Origin: Eublepharis macularius | Taxonomy: Eukaryota; Chordata; Lepidosauria; Squamata; Eublepharidae | NCBI RefSeq assembly: GCF_028583425.1 | Contig: NC_072798.1 | Span: forward strand, 9,364,501-9,428,500 | Reading direction: 5' to 3' | DNA length: 64,000 nucleotides | Shown here: piece by piece, positions 42,585 through 53,400 of the stretch | Numbering within the stretch: position 1 is the first letter of the stretch | Layout: each line of letters opens with the position of its first letter | Notes under the pieces: model-generated | What the model saw: the letters and a program-made list of their open reading frames with translations, nothing else | Database searches by the model: none | What the model was told of the DNA's origin: nothing | Made by a program: the position numbers and the translations under genes

Positions 42585-43180
42585 TGTCTATAACCATAGG
42601 CTGTCACAATTTACCAAACATCAACTAATAAACAGTTAAATCCATTATCACAGTTAGTAAAGGTTACTTAAAATTAATTAAAACAGTACAGTATGCCAAA
42701 CTATCCCAGGAATCACAAAGCAGCCTCATTCAGTACCACCTTAGATCTTATCTTTTTAGCTGCGAGTGCAAACTGAGAGACTATAGGACACATGATTATC
42801 AGTGTCAGATTAAAAAAACACAATCTTCTCAATTTTAGAATATGTGTTTGTGACTGATAGGATTCTGGTCAAGAATTTAGCTCTGGGTACACTATATAAT
42901 GGACAATAAAGTAGGTAGTGGGAAAGGTTCTCCACTGTAGGTAATCCACAAATGCAGGTGTGATGTTCCATAGGGATGCGAGAATAACACCCTGCCAAAA
43001 GAGCTGTTTGCATCATCTGAAAGCGCAGAGCAGTGAAAGACACTCTGAGGTTATAATGAGAAATACTGGCTGGGTAGTGAGATCTTAAATGGTCAAATTT
43101 GATTAGTTTATACCAAGGAGCTGCCTTAGATTTTAATATTGATAGCCGATCCATCACTGCGCCTGATTTGTAGATCCAAT
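42585..43180 (-). pseudogene. Non-LTR retrotransposon C-terminal fragment with CCHC knuckle
   Basis: The minus frame 42810-43157 encodes VSFTALRFQMMQTALLAGCY and then HTCICGLPTVENLSHYLLYC. The C-x-C-x9-H-x4-C knuckle is typical of the C-terminus of some non-LTR retrotransposon proteins. The clade (R4/Dong- or L1-related) is not certain. Confidence 0.6.
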
Positions 43181-44185
43181 CCTTAAGTGGGAGGTTGTTG
43201 GCTGAGACCCCTAACAGGTCATCCGGGATGGTTTACCGTTGGCAAATGGTGGATAGAAAGCCAGGGCATGCAGGGTCTTTGGAACCACAGACTAACACAG
43301 CTAACTCTTTTGGATCAAGCAATCAATAAATAATTTTGTAATGACTGCCTACAATGGCTGAGCTCAAACACAAGTTTGCCACTTGCGTAAGCGCAAGGTC
43401 TTTCTCCTGTTGGAGCCAGCGGGGCTAATTGCCACTTCAGTGTATCCGACTGTCTCTGCTATTAATTAAACCCAATTGTGAGAGTTGACTTTGTTTAAGT
43501 TGCCCTCAGCTTGGATTCCGAGCACAATTCTACAGTCTAGAATGTAATTGTTCCAGCCCAAGCATGCTTTAAAATGGGACAAATGCCCAGCCTATTAGTT
43601 GGTTGGGGTGTGTGTGTGTGAAATTGCTGGAGGAAATTGATAGTGAATTCAAGGGGGGGATTTTTGGCTAACTTCTGCAGCTTTTAAATATTAATAAAAA
43701 TATAATCCTTCATGGAAAATTAAGGCCGCTGCTTGAGAAGAGAGAATTGGATCCTTACAATGTGGACGCCATCCAGCGTTGCAGCTACTTCTGCGTGAAT
43801 GTGAAAGCAACGAATCTCCTTAAAAGGGTTTTGCTTGGTGTTCTTGCAATTAAGACTTTGTTGAGCTAGCTTGACGCTCCTTTTAGCTTTAGTTTGCGAA
43901 AAAACGTTCTTTGCCTCAAGTGGTTATTTGAACATTCTGCAACCTGGAACAGTACCGAAAAGCTAAAGAGTACAGTAAGGTGAAGGTGGTAGAGCTGAAT
44001 GAATGCTGCAGATGTGTTGCGCAATTGGTGATGCCTTCCCCTGACCCACGATGACCTCATCTGGGGAAATGTCATCATGCAAAAAAACCCTCACCATTTC
44101 CCATCTCTTGTTCCCTTGCATGGAGCCCAACCAACCCCTTTATGCATTTATTTCGAAGTAAATGGTATGGGGGAAGGGAAGGCAG

Positions 44186-45405
44186 TGTAGTACAGCCCGA
44201 TCTCAGATCAGATCTTGGAAGCTAAGCAGAACCAGTACTTGGATGGGAGACCAGCATGGAAGACTGCAGAGGAAGGCACTGGCAAACTACCTCCACTTCT
44301 CACTCGCCTTTGACTTCCGGTTTGGGATTAATGGCGATCTGATGTAACCTAGGGAGCTGGGCTATCCGAGATACTGTTTTTGGAAAGTGAGGCGCTCGAA
44401 CGCCTGCTACCGTCCCCCCTTCAAGAAGGGGGTCCAGAACGCTACGCGACCCCGAGAGCGTGTGATCTCGGTGGCGGCGGGGGGGTTCTGAATCAAGGAT
44501 TCTCCCCACCACCTTGAGGTCCCCTCGGAGAAGGGCGAGCCACTAACTCTGCAGTACCTTTGGAGTCATCAATTTGGCATAAGATCATCAGAAACCAAGC
44601 CTCAATACCAGCTTTGACCAATTATAAACGGAGGGAACAACACAAACAACCCGAATAAACAACGTAAGGCAAAGATCGTTATCGGACTTTTAAAATGAAA
44701 ACGGAGAAAAAAGACCAAAAATTAAAGTACTATAAAGGCTTAATTAAAGAGAGGAAACAATAAGGAACAATTACTGAGTAAGAAATCTCCAGTTCGGCAA
44801 GTTTTTAAGGACACTTCTCACTAGTCTTTACAGTCTCCTGCTGGGGCTGCTGTTGTCAGACTGTGGCATTCCAGTTAGCTAGCTACTGCTCTATCCCTTC
44901 CGCAAGATGACCAAGTCTCTTGATTTGAAAAAGGTTTATTAGAAAACAGCATACAGGCCCTGGGTCCACATTCCAGAACTTTGACAGTTCTGGCCGACCA
45001 TAGGCTTTGCTAGGAATGAGGTACCTGAGGAAAGCAATTACATTTCAATCCTTGGGTTCCCATCCTCCCCCCTCAGAGTTCCCAGGGCTGAGCTTGCGGA
45101 GACGAGGAAGCGGGAACATCAAGGTCAGCGCTGCAGACATAAGATAACTTGCATTCTCTCCCACGGAAGGAGCTGTCCGGCAATGCTAGGAAGGAAGGAG
45201 AGGCTAGCAACTAATACATTAACATGGCGTAACTGTCGTTCAGTACTCAAAACATGAAAAGGAATAAACTAGATGGCTATACAGTTTAACGTAGCAAATT
45301 CTAGACATAATGTATAGGAAAGACACCACATTGTTCAGGTGAAGAACTCTGCCAATGAGATCCTGACAGCTGTCACCCTAAAATGATTATGACTTGACGG
45401 CGTAT
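44186..45405 (+). mobile_element. 5S-rRNA-derived SINE, heavily interrupted
   Basis: The 5S part is at 44189-44250 (GATCTTGGAAGCTAAGCAGA, CAGTACTTGGATGGGAGACC) and the body runs to CACTCGCCTT near 44310. The end CACCCTAAAATGATTATGAC with TTGACGG resumes at 45374. Between them lie an unclassified block of about 540 bp (44311-44853) and the solo LTR. The unclassified block begins near GACTTCCGGTTTGGGATTAA. Confidence 0.6.
44849..45373 (-). mobile_element. Solo LTR, 515 bp, 5-bp duplication
   Basis: Read on the minus strand, the element (45368-44854) starts TGTCAGGATCTCATTGG and ends CCACAGTCTGACA. An AATAAA signal falls in its second half (TTTATT near 44935 on the plus strand). GCTGT flanks it exactly (44849-44853, 45369-45373). 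Five-bp duplications and TG...CA ends fit a retroviral or Gypsy-type LTR; no internal genes remain. Confidence 0.85.
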
Positions 45406-45524
45406 ATACACACACAAATGCAATGGAACTTACTCCTAGCTAATGCTACATAGGATTACAGTTTCTAAACTCAGAATTGGAATTGGTATTTTAATTTTAT
45501 GTATGATGCTTAGTTTACGTAAGG

Positions 45525-46045
45525 TCTGAATAATAATAACGATGATAATGATGATAAAGTGCAAGTCAGTGAAGGACCAACAATTCCAGCCCAAAGCATC
45601 TGGTGGTCTGTAGAAAATTGAGATGATAATAATTTAGGATGAATATGCATATTAAAGCATATTAAGACAATAAATAAAAATCCATCTTAAAATACAATTG
45701 ATAAGAATGATCACTATTCATTAGTACCAATGTATATTAAAAAATAATCTAAGGCACATTAAATGAATAAAAAGATAAGCATAATTGGTAAAGATGATTA
45801 ATACTGCATATTAAAATCATAATATATTACTGGTAACATGAATAGCAAGCAATGAGGAATATGAAAACGAAGCAAGAATGAAAAACAATGCATATTAAAA
45901 GGATATCAATAGCAATTAATCATAAGTGTTAAGACTGTTCCCTAAAGATTACAATGATCGCAATGCATAATAAAACAGCAAACGACACAAGATAAGAATG
46001 ATGAACAACAAAAAATATTGTTAATAGCAATCAATAATTAAGGCT
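45525..46045. repeat. AT-rich low-complexity tract with recurring GCATATTAAA words
   Basis: GCATATTAAA occurs near 45647, 45806 and 45890, with variants such as GTATATTAAA, between GATGATAA-, AATAA- and AAGAATGA-like words. It may be a very worn minisatellite with a loose 40-80 bp spacing. No coding potential. Confidence 0.5.
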
Positions 46046-46181
46046 GTCAGTTCTGGTCTTGGAAATGCCTAGAAATTTACGGGCGGGGCCTGTGTAGGAA
46101 GACAGAATTTGGGGAGGGATTTCATCTCGAATCTGTAGTATATCATAGAGTCAGGCCACCAATTTTCTCTAGGGGAGGAGA

Positions 46182-46390
46182 GTGCCCTCAAGTCATAGCC
46201 GACTGATAGCAACCCCAGGTGGGGTTTTCATGGCAAGAGACTACCAGAAGGGGTTGGCCATTGGCCTACCTCTGCAACCCTGGTCTTCGCTGGAGGTCTC
46301 CCATCCAATTATTAACCAAGGCAGATCCTGCTTAGTTTCTGAGATCTCACAAGATCAGGCTCACCTGGGCTATCCAAGTCAGGGTTGTTC
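46182..46390 (-). mobile_element. 5S-rRNA-derived SINE
   Basis: GTGCCCTCAAGTCATAGCCG, GGTCTCCCATCCAATTATTA, GATCCTGCTTAGTTTCTGAG and CTATCCAAGTCAGGG in reverse orientation. Confidence 0.78.
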
Positions 46391-46609
46391 TAGGGGAACC
46401 AGTGGATAGAATTCCAGGAGAACTCCAGGCCACACCTGGAGGCTGGCAATTAAGGTTGCCAGCTCTGGGTTGGGGTGAAGCTATGGGAAGGGTGGAATTG
46501 GGGAGGGACCTCAGCTGGGATATAATACCCCCCTCCAAAGCACCCATTTTCTCCCGGTGAACTGAGCAATGTGGTCTGGAAATCAGTTGTAATTCCGGAT
46601 TTCCACGTC

Positions 46610-46847
46610 CCACCTACAGGTTACATCAAGATGGGTAGCGGTGTTTGTAGCAGTAGAAAAGATCAAGAGACCAGTAGCACCTATAAGATTAAGAAAAGTT
46701 GTGGCAGGGTATGAGCTTTCCTGAGTCACACCTCATTTATTCAGATCTGAAAACAAGAGCTGTGACTCACCAACGCTCATACCGTACCACAAACTGTTAG
46801 TCTTATAGGTGCTACTGGCTTTTTGTCTTTTCTACCACCCAGAGGTT
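46610..46847. mobile_element. Fold-back Penelope-like 3' end, TATAAGATTA subfamily
   Basis: The left arm TCAAGATGGGTAGCGGTGTT..GGCAGGGTATGAGCTTTCC and the right arm AGCTGTGACTCACCAACGC..GTTAGTCTTATAGGTGCTAC meet at ATTCAGATCTGAAA. Flanks CACCTACAGGTT and CACCCAGAGGTT (10 of 12) may be a worn duplication. Confidence 0.7.
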
Positions 46848-47290
46848 GGCACTGACAACACTAAAAAAACAATACTATAGTGCAATACAAAGCAGAGCAA
46901 TCTAAGCCCATTTCTATGCTCTTGGAGTGGAATGACTCATTTTTGGTTTGCATTGAAAATGACGTACATAAATAAAAATAGGAAGATAAAAATAAAACAA
47001 AGGAGGACCACGAGACAATGCCTCTTGAACCCAAAAAAATGCTAATGTGGCCGGCTGATGCGCCATAAAGAACCGCGCGATGGCTGCGAAGGGGGAAGCA
47101 CGAGCGTGCAAAAAATAAAAGTCCCAGCCCAGCCTCGGAAAAGGCCACGCGCCGCTTCGCACCCTGCCGCCTGGGTAGCCGATGCCGGAGCAATCGATGG
47201 GCGGGGCCGCGGCCTGCCGGCGCCGCCCTCCTATCGAGGCGCTCTGGGCTCGGCTGGCGCGGGCTGCGGGGCTGCCCGGGCGACCCCAAG

Positions 47291-47338
47291 ATGGCGGCGC
47301 TGGCCGAGGCTGAGGCGGCCGAGGAGGCTCCGGCGTGA
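47291..47338 (+). promoter_or_regulatory. Upstream ORF 1 of TAF3 (15 codons)
   Basis: ATG inside the YY1-like motif opens MAALAEAEAAEEAPA and ends TGA 47336-47338. It is in the same frame as TAF3 but closed before it. It matters only if transcription starts upstream of 47291. Confidence 0.5.
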
Positions 47339-47371
47339 GCGGCCTTCCCTCCTTCCCCGCGCTCCCGGGCC

Positions 47372-47386
47372 ATGGCGGCCGGCTAG
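47372..47386 (+). promoter_or_regulatory. Upstream ORF 2 of TAF3 (4 codons, strong initiation context)
   Basis: GGGCCATGG is a strong initiation context, followed by ATG GCG GCC GGC TAG. It stops 21 bases before the TAF3 ATG, a layout that can limit or permit reinitiation. Confidence 0.6.
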
Positions 47387-47407
47387 GCCCCGCCGGGCGA
47401 GGCGAGG

Positions 47408-50400
47408 ATGTGCGAGAGCTACTCGCGCTGGCTGCTGCGCGTGTCGGTGGCCCAGGTGTGCCAGGCGCTGGGCTGGGACTCGGTGCAGCTCTCCGCCTGC
47501 GACCTCCTTACCGACGTCCTCCAGCGCTACCTCCACGTCTTGGGCCGCGGCTGCCAGCGCTACTGCGAGCTCTGTAAGTAGCAGGGGGAGAGGAGCGCCG
47601 CGGCGTTGCCACGGGGACGGGAGGGGAGCCGCTCGGTTGGCCTGAGGAGGGGTGTCATGGCAACGGGGGAGATGGGCAGGAAGGCCTCGGTGGTGGTTGC
47701 CAGGAGGAGGGTGGTCAACTCCACATGCAGGGCTGGAGTACCTGGATATCCCTCTCCAGTGTTGTTATATAGTGATTTTTAACCAACAAAAGGGAACGAC
47801 TTCCCAATATACTCCAAACCAAACGAGCACGCAGGCTCAAGGAAGTCACAGCAACATGCAATTTATGCAGTGCAAATTAAATAGCTATATCATACAGTCC
47901 CATACAAATTAAATAGCTATATCATACAGTCCCATACAGTTGAGACTGTATGATATAGCTATTTAATTTGCACTGCATAGATTGCATGTTGATATAGTGA
48001 TTTTTATACTGACTGGTTAGTTTTAGGTGGGGAGACGTGTTGATCTGTAGTAGAAGGGCAAGATTCAGACCAGAACCAACGGGTTGAAATTAAATCAAAG
48101 GAGTTTTCTGCTAACCATTAGGAAGAATTTCCTGACTTTTGGAGCTGTCCCTCAGTGGAACAGGCTTCCTCTGGAGATGGTGGGCTTTCCTTCTTTGGAG
48201 GTTTTTAAGTAGAGGCTAGATGGCCATCTGACAGCAATGCTGATTCTGTGAACCTGGGCAGATGGTGAGAGGAAGGGCAGGAAGGGTTATGTCAGTGCTT
48301 AGTTCTCGTGGCCCCTTCTTACATGCCCAGGGTAAGGCCGATCGCCACGTTGGGGTCAGGTAGCAATTTTGCCCAGGCCAGTTTGGCTAGGGATCTTGAT
48401 GGTGTTTTGCAATCTTCTGGGCATGGAGCAGGGGGTCACTGGGTGTTGGAGAGGGGAGGTAAATGTGAATTTCCTGCATTGTGTAGGGAGGTCTCTTCCA
48501 ATTCTACTATTCTAAAATTCAGGTGCAGTAGCATCATAGAAAAGAGTCCAGTAGCACCTTTAAGACTAACCAACTTTACTGTAGCATAAGCTTTCAAGAA
48601 TCACAGTTCTCTTAGTCAGATGCGTGGAGGGTAAGAAGAAACTGGTCAGATATGTAGGTGGAGAGGGGAAGGGGGAGTAGATGCAGTCAGTAGCTTCTGC
48701 TAATGGGATAAGTTGGCTTCTGATAATGAAATCAGTTAGTTCTGATAATAAGATAACCATTCATAGTCTCTATTCAATCCCAGCCTGACTGAGTCAAATT
48801 TGCATATGAATTCCAATTCAGCAGCTGCCTGTTGGATTCTGTTTTTGAAAGGTTTCTGTTGAACTACAGTGACCTTTAAGTCCTTGATGGAATGTCCTGG
48901 TAGATTGAAGTGTTCTCCCACTGGTTTCTGGATGTTGCCATTTTTAATGTCAGATTTGTGTCCATTTATTCTTTTGCGCAGAGGTTGGCCGGTTTGTCCA
49001 ATGTACAGAGCGGATGGACATAGTTGGCACATGAGAGCATATATCATGTTGGAGGATGAGCAGCTGTAAGAGCCAGAGATAGTGTAGTTGATGCCATTGG
49101 GTCCTGTAATTGTATTTCCTGGGTAGATATGAGGGCAGAGCTGGCATCTGGGTCTGTTGCAGGGTCTGGTACCTGTGCTGGTGACTCTGCTAGTCAATTC
49201 ATGGTTGTAGATGAGGAGTCGTTTAAGGTTGGGGGGCTGTCTGTAGGCAAGGAGAGGTCTTCCACTCAGGGCTTGTGAAAGTGAGGCATCATTTTCCAGG
49301 ATGGGTTGTAGGTCACTAATGACCTACAACCATAAAGATCAATTATATTTCCAGGGTTTGAGTTTTTGAGAGTCAGAGCTCTGATGGAGCTTGATTCTTG
49401 AAAGCTCTTACCTTGGAAATCTTCTTGGTCTTTAAGGTGCTACTTAGGGTTGCCAGGTCTTAACCTTCTGGCAAGAGGAGGGAAATCTGGCACTTAACTT
49501 GAGGATATTCTTGGACTCGAGAGGGAAGAGGCAGCCAGCCTCACTAGGGTTGCCAGCTCCAAGTTGGGAAATTCCTGGAGATTTGGAGGTGGAGTCTGAG
49601 GAGGGCTGAGTTTGAACCTCAGCATGGTGCAATGCCATAAAGGCCACCCTTTGAAGTAGCCAGTTTCTCCAGGGAAATTGATCTCTGTAGCCTGGAGATC
49701 AGTTGTACTTCTGGGAGATCACCAGTCACCACCTGGAGGTTGCCATCCCTACCTTCAAGACCAAGTAGCTTTCTAGGGTATGACAAAGGGAGCTTTGGCT
49801 CTCAGAAGCTCATACATACCCTGTAAAGGTAGTTGTTCTTGAAGGTAATACTGAGTAGAGGAACTCTATAAGCCCTCTTTTACATCATTTTAAGAGTCAC
49901 TCTGATGAGCGGTTAGTCATATCTTTTATCTGGCGGGGACCCTTACGTTACCAATTGAGATAGTTTCAGGTGGTTAGATGTGTTGGCCTGCAGTTAGGGT
50001 TGCCAACTCCGGGTTGGGAAATTCTTGGCGATTCGGGGAGGGGAGTTTGGGGAGGGAAGGGGCCTCAGTGGAGTAGAATGCTATAGAATCTAGCTCCCAA
50101 GATACCTACTGTCTCCAGGAGAAACTGATCATTGTCACCTGGAGATTAGTGGGCTAGTTTAGTTGGGTAGTTGTGTTGGTCTGCAGTAGAACAGCAGGAT
50201 TTGAGTCCAGTGGCACCTTAGAGACCAACAAAATTTTCAGTGTAAGCTTTCGAGAGCCAGACCTCCCTTCTTCACACAAATTCATGGGGTAGATATGTAG
50301 ACCCTCCATTAACAGTGGCAATATACCAGGCATAAACAACAAAGGAAAAACTTTGATGCCTTGCTTATAAGAGATGTCCGAAGAAGGGAGCTCCTGTCCT

Positions 50401-53400
50401 CAAAATTTACACTCTAAACATTTTATTGGTTTCTAGAGTGCCCGTGGACTCGGATCCTGCTGGAGATTAGTTGTAATCTCTAGAGATCTCCAGCCACCAC
50501 CTGGAGGTTGAGAACTCTGTCTGTAGTAGAAGACTGAAGATTAGGGTCCTGTAGCACCTTTGAGACCAACTAGATTTACAGGCTATGGTCCTTTGAGAAT
50601 CAAAGCTCCCTATCTGACAAGGGAGCTTTGACTGTCGAAAGCTCATAGCTTGGAAAAATAGTTGATTACCAATCAGGTTGTTGGGTATCTTCCAGCTGCT
50701 AGGAGACTTCATGAGTTGATCGTGAATGACCTTCAGTAACTTTTTTCCTGCTCTTTTAAAACGTTTTTTGATTATCTATTACTGCCATTTCTTGATGTTG
50801 TGCTACTTAGTTATGTAACAGTTGGACTTTATTTATTTACTTACATTATTTATTGTCCGCCTTTCTCACTGAGACTCAAGGCGGATTACGCGGTTTGGGC
50901 CAATACAGTCAATTTCAAAGACATTTCAGTACACATGTAGTACAATATATGCATGCAAATTTGCAAACATTTAAAACTGGCAGAAATCTAATAAAGAGTT
51001 GAAGAATTGCTGAAACAGAGCATAAGCAATTCGAACAACATAGAACTACTCAGTAGGATCGTACTCATAGCAACAGATAGCACATAATAGTAAAGTCTGT
51101 AGTTCCTCTCTCTCTACTGATGCATCTGTCATGTATGCCTGCCTACATACCTGCCATTAATGTGTTTTGCATTTTGTGCTGATCATAACTGTTCGCTAAC
51201 CTTGTGTTCTGTACACTGTGTTGATCATCTGAGAGTGTGTAAACTGCTAACATGAAATGTACTGAGCCAGTGGGGGTTGTCTGTTATCTGCTGAAGGTAT
51301 TTACTTTCACTTCTACAGCAAGTGTCCTTGGATGCAAGCTGTGGGCAGCGAGCAATGTATCTTTTCTCAGAGACTGAGATGATTTCATCATGTACTACGT
51401 CTAGCCTAAACTAATCAGTTCCCATGTAACTCTTTGGGGTTTTCGCGCCAGAATGTTAACAGACCCAAAGGGTGGGAAGTTTCCCTATAATTAACACTAC
51501 CCCTTTTTGAATAGTAACTTCTGCCAATGCATTCGTATAGATCACTTGGACTGTATAGATCTCTAATAAAAGTTACTTCAACCAGTGCACCTGAGTGCTT
51601 GCTGTGAGAGACTTGAGGCTCTACCTGCCAAGGACTGACAGCATCTCTCTGAGACCACTTCCTTACAGTACAGCCCCACCCCCATATGAGTAAAAAAACC
51701 CTCTTGAAAAATTCAGTTTTGCATCATTTGCAGAAAGCCAGGAAAGTGGGACCTTTCCTGCCCTCTTCGGGTAGGCTGTTCCATAAGATGGGGGCCATCA
51801 CAGAGAATGCATGTGTACAGGTAGCAGTTGGTTTTGCCCATGTGCAAACTGGCACCTGCAGAAGGCTCTGCTCAGCTGTTGTGGAAGAACATAGGGAGAG
51901 AGGTTGGTCCTGTAGGTATTTCAGACCGTTATTGATTCTAACTAATGCTTAATAAAGGTTTTAGTTGCTTGTCAGTTCTGCTTGGGGAAATTCTTGGAGA
52001 TTTTGGGTGTGGAGCTTAGGGAGAGTGGAGCATGAGGAGGGGAGGGGCCTCAGCAGGGTATAATGCCATAGAGTGCACCCTCCAAAGGAGCCATTTTCTC
52101 CAGGGGAACTGATGGCTATTGCCTGGAGATGAGTTGTAATTCTGAGAGATCTCCAGCCACCACCTGGAGTCTGGCAACTCTATGTCATGGTGACAGGGTA
52201 GGTGGTGGGAGAGGGGCAGGAGCAGCATGGGATGAGGATGGGGCAGTGAAAGGGAAGGAGGGGGAGAACCTAGAGGAGAAGAGGGTGATGAGGCAGCTGG
52301 GAGGGAGAGCTGTGAGGTTGACACAGCGATGGAGAGAAGGTAGATACGTTTTGATGTTCTAGGAGAGATAGGGTAGAGTGAAGGAAGTGGATTTTTTTTC
52401 ACTCAGTGAAGTTATTTAATTGTAGGACTGAAACCCAGTGGCACCTTAGAGACCAACAAGCTTTTCAGGGTATGAGCTTTTGAGAGTCCAAGTGCCCTTC
52501 TTCAGATACCAGCTAGTGAAGGAATTCACTGCTGTTGACAGTCTGTAGCATGAATGGCTTTTTAAAAAGCGTTTGACTGGCTTCTAGTCATGGTGACTAA
52601 GGGAAACCTCCATACGAGGCTAATTCTGATTGCTCGTGTTAGGAGGCAGTGTTGGGGGGAGTCCTTGACTCTGTTCATTGTCTCTTCAGGGCTGCTGGTT
52701 GGTCACGATCAAAGAGGATGTTGCACTGGATGGCCCGGTGGTCTGATCCTTGGAATAGTGATGGGAAAGGGGAGAGCTGCGTGGTCATCATGGGGATCCT
52801 ACCTACCTACCTACCTAAATTTATATTCTGCTCTTCCTGCAAGCAGGCTCAGAGAAAATCACAACAATATAATAAATACAATAATAAAACTTGGCAGCAT
52901 GAAATATAAAATCACCAAACAATAATACAGTACTTTAAAACAGCCTAAACAAGCCCGTGGGGCAGGGTGGCCAGTTACAGATGGATACATCGTCGATGGG
53001 GGGGGGGACACATGCCCCCCCCCCATAGCAGGAGGCCAGTTTTACTGGTTCGCCCATCTCAGTCACCATGTGCTCGGCAGATCATCTCTGTCTTGCAGGC
53101 CCAGCAGAAAGATACCCAATCCGAATGAGCCCAGGTTGCCGCAAACAGATGAGACAGAGGGAAGGAGAGTGAAAGCTGTGGGGACAGATGGTGAAGGTGA
53201 AGTGTGCAGCTGTCATGGCAGTAAGATAGGTGGAAAACCACACAATTGTTGTGGTGACAAAGTAGGTGGGCCACAGAGACTTGGCGACAGGGTTGATAGG
53301 AAGGAAAGACATGAGGTTCTGATGGGGCACTGAATGGGCAGAAGAGTACGAGAAGAGGACACAGTTGTGAGGACACGGTACATGAGAAGATGAAAGTAGC

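Larger units (their letters stand above)
40856..47069. other. Intergenic region between ATP5F1C and TAF3
   Basis: Six kilobases with no host gene that I can support. It holds the CR1, L2, SINE, CCHC-LINE, PLE, 5S-SINE and solo-LTR pieces listed separately, an AT-rich tract (45525-46045) and a hAT-type relative near 46438-46620. 43180-44180 shows no element I can name apart from a short (GT)n at 43608. Confidence 0.55.
47070..47407 (+). promoter_or_regulatory. TAF3: TAF3 CpG-island promoter and 5' untranslated region
   Basis: A very GC- and CpG-rich stretch with GGGCGGGGCC at about 47199-47208 (Sp1-like) and a YY1-like AAGATGGCGGC at 47288-47298, an element usually just downstream of a start site. 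The island continues over exon 1 to about 47660. The start site itself is not determined. Confidence 0.75.

Noticed and set aside
47058-47645. 195-residue Arg/Ala-rich open frame
   Set aside because: It overlaps TAF3 exon 1 in another frame and runs through a CpG island; the length comes from GC composition.
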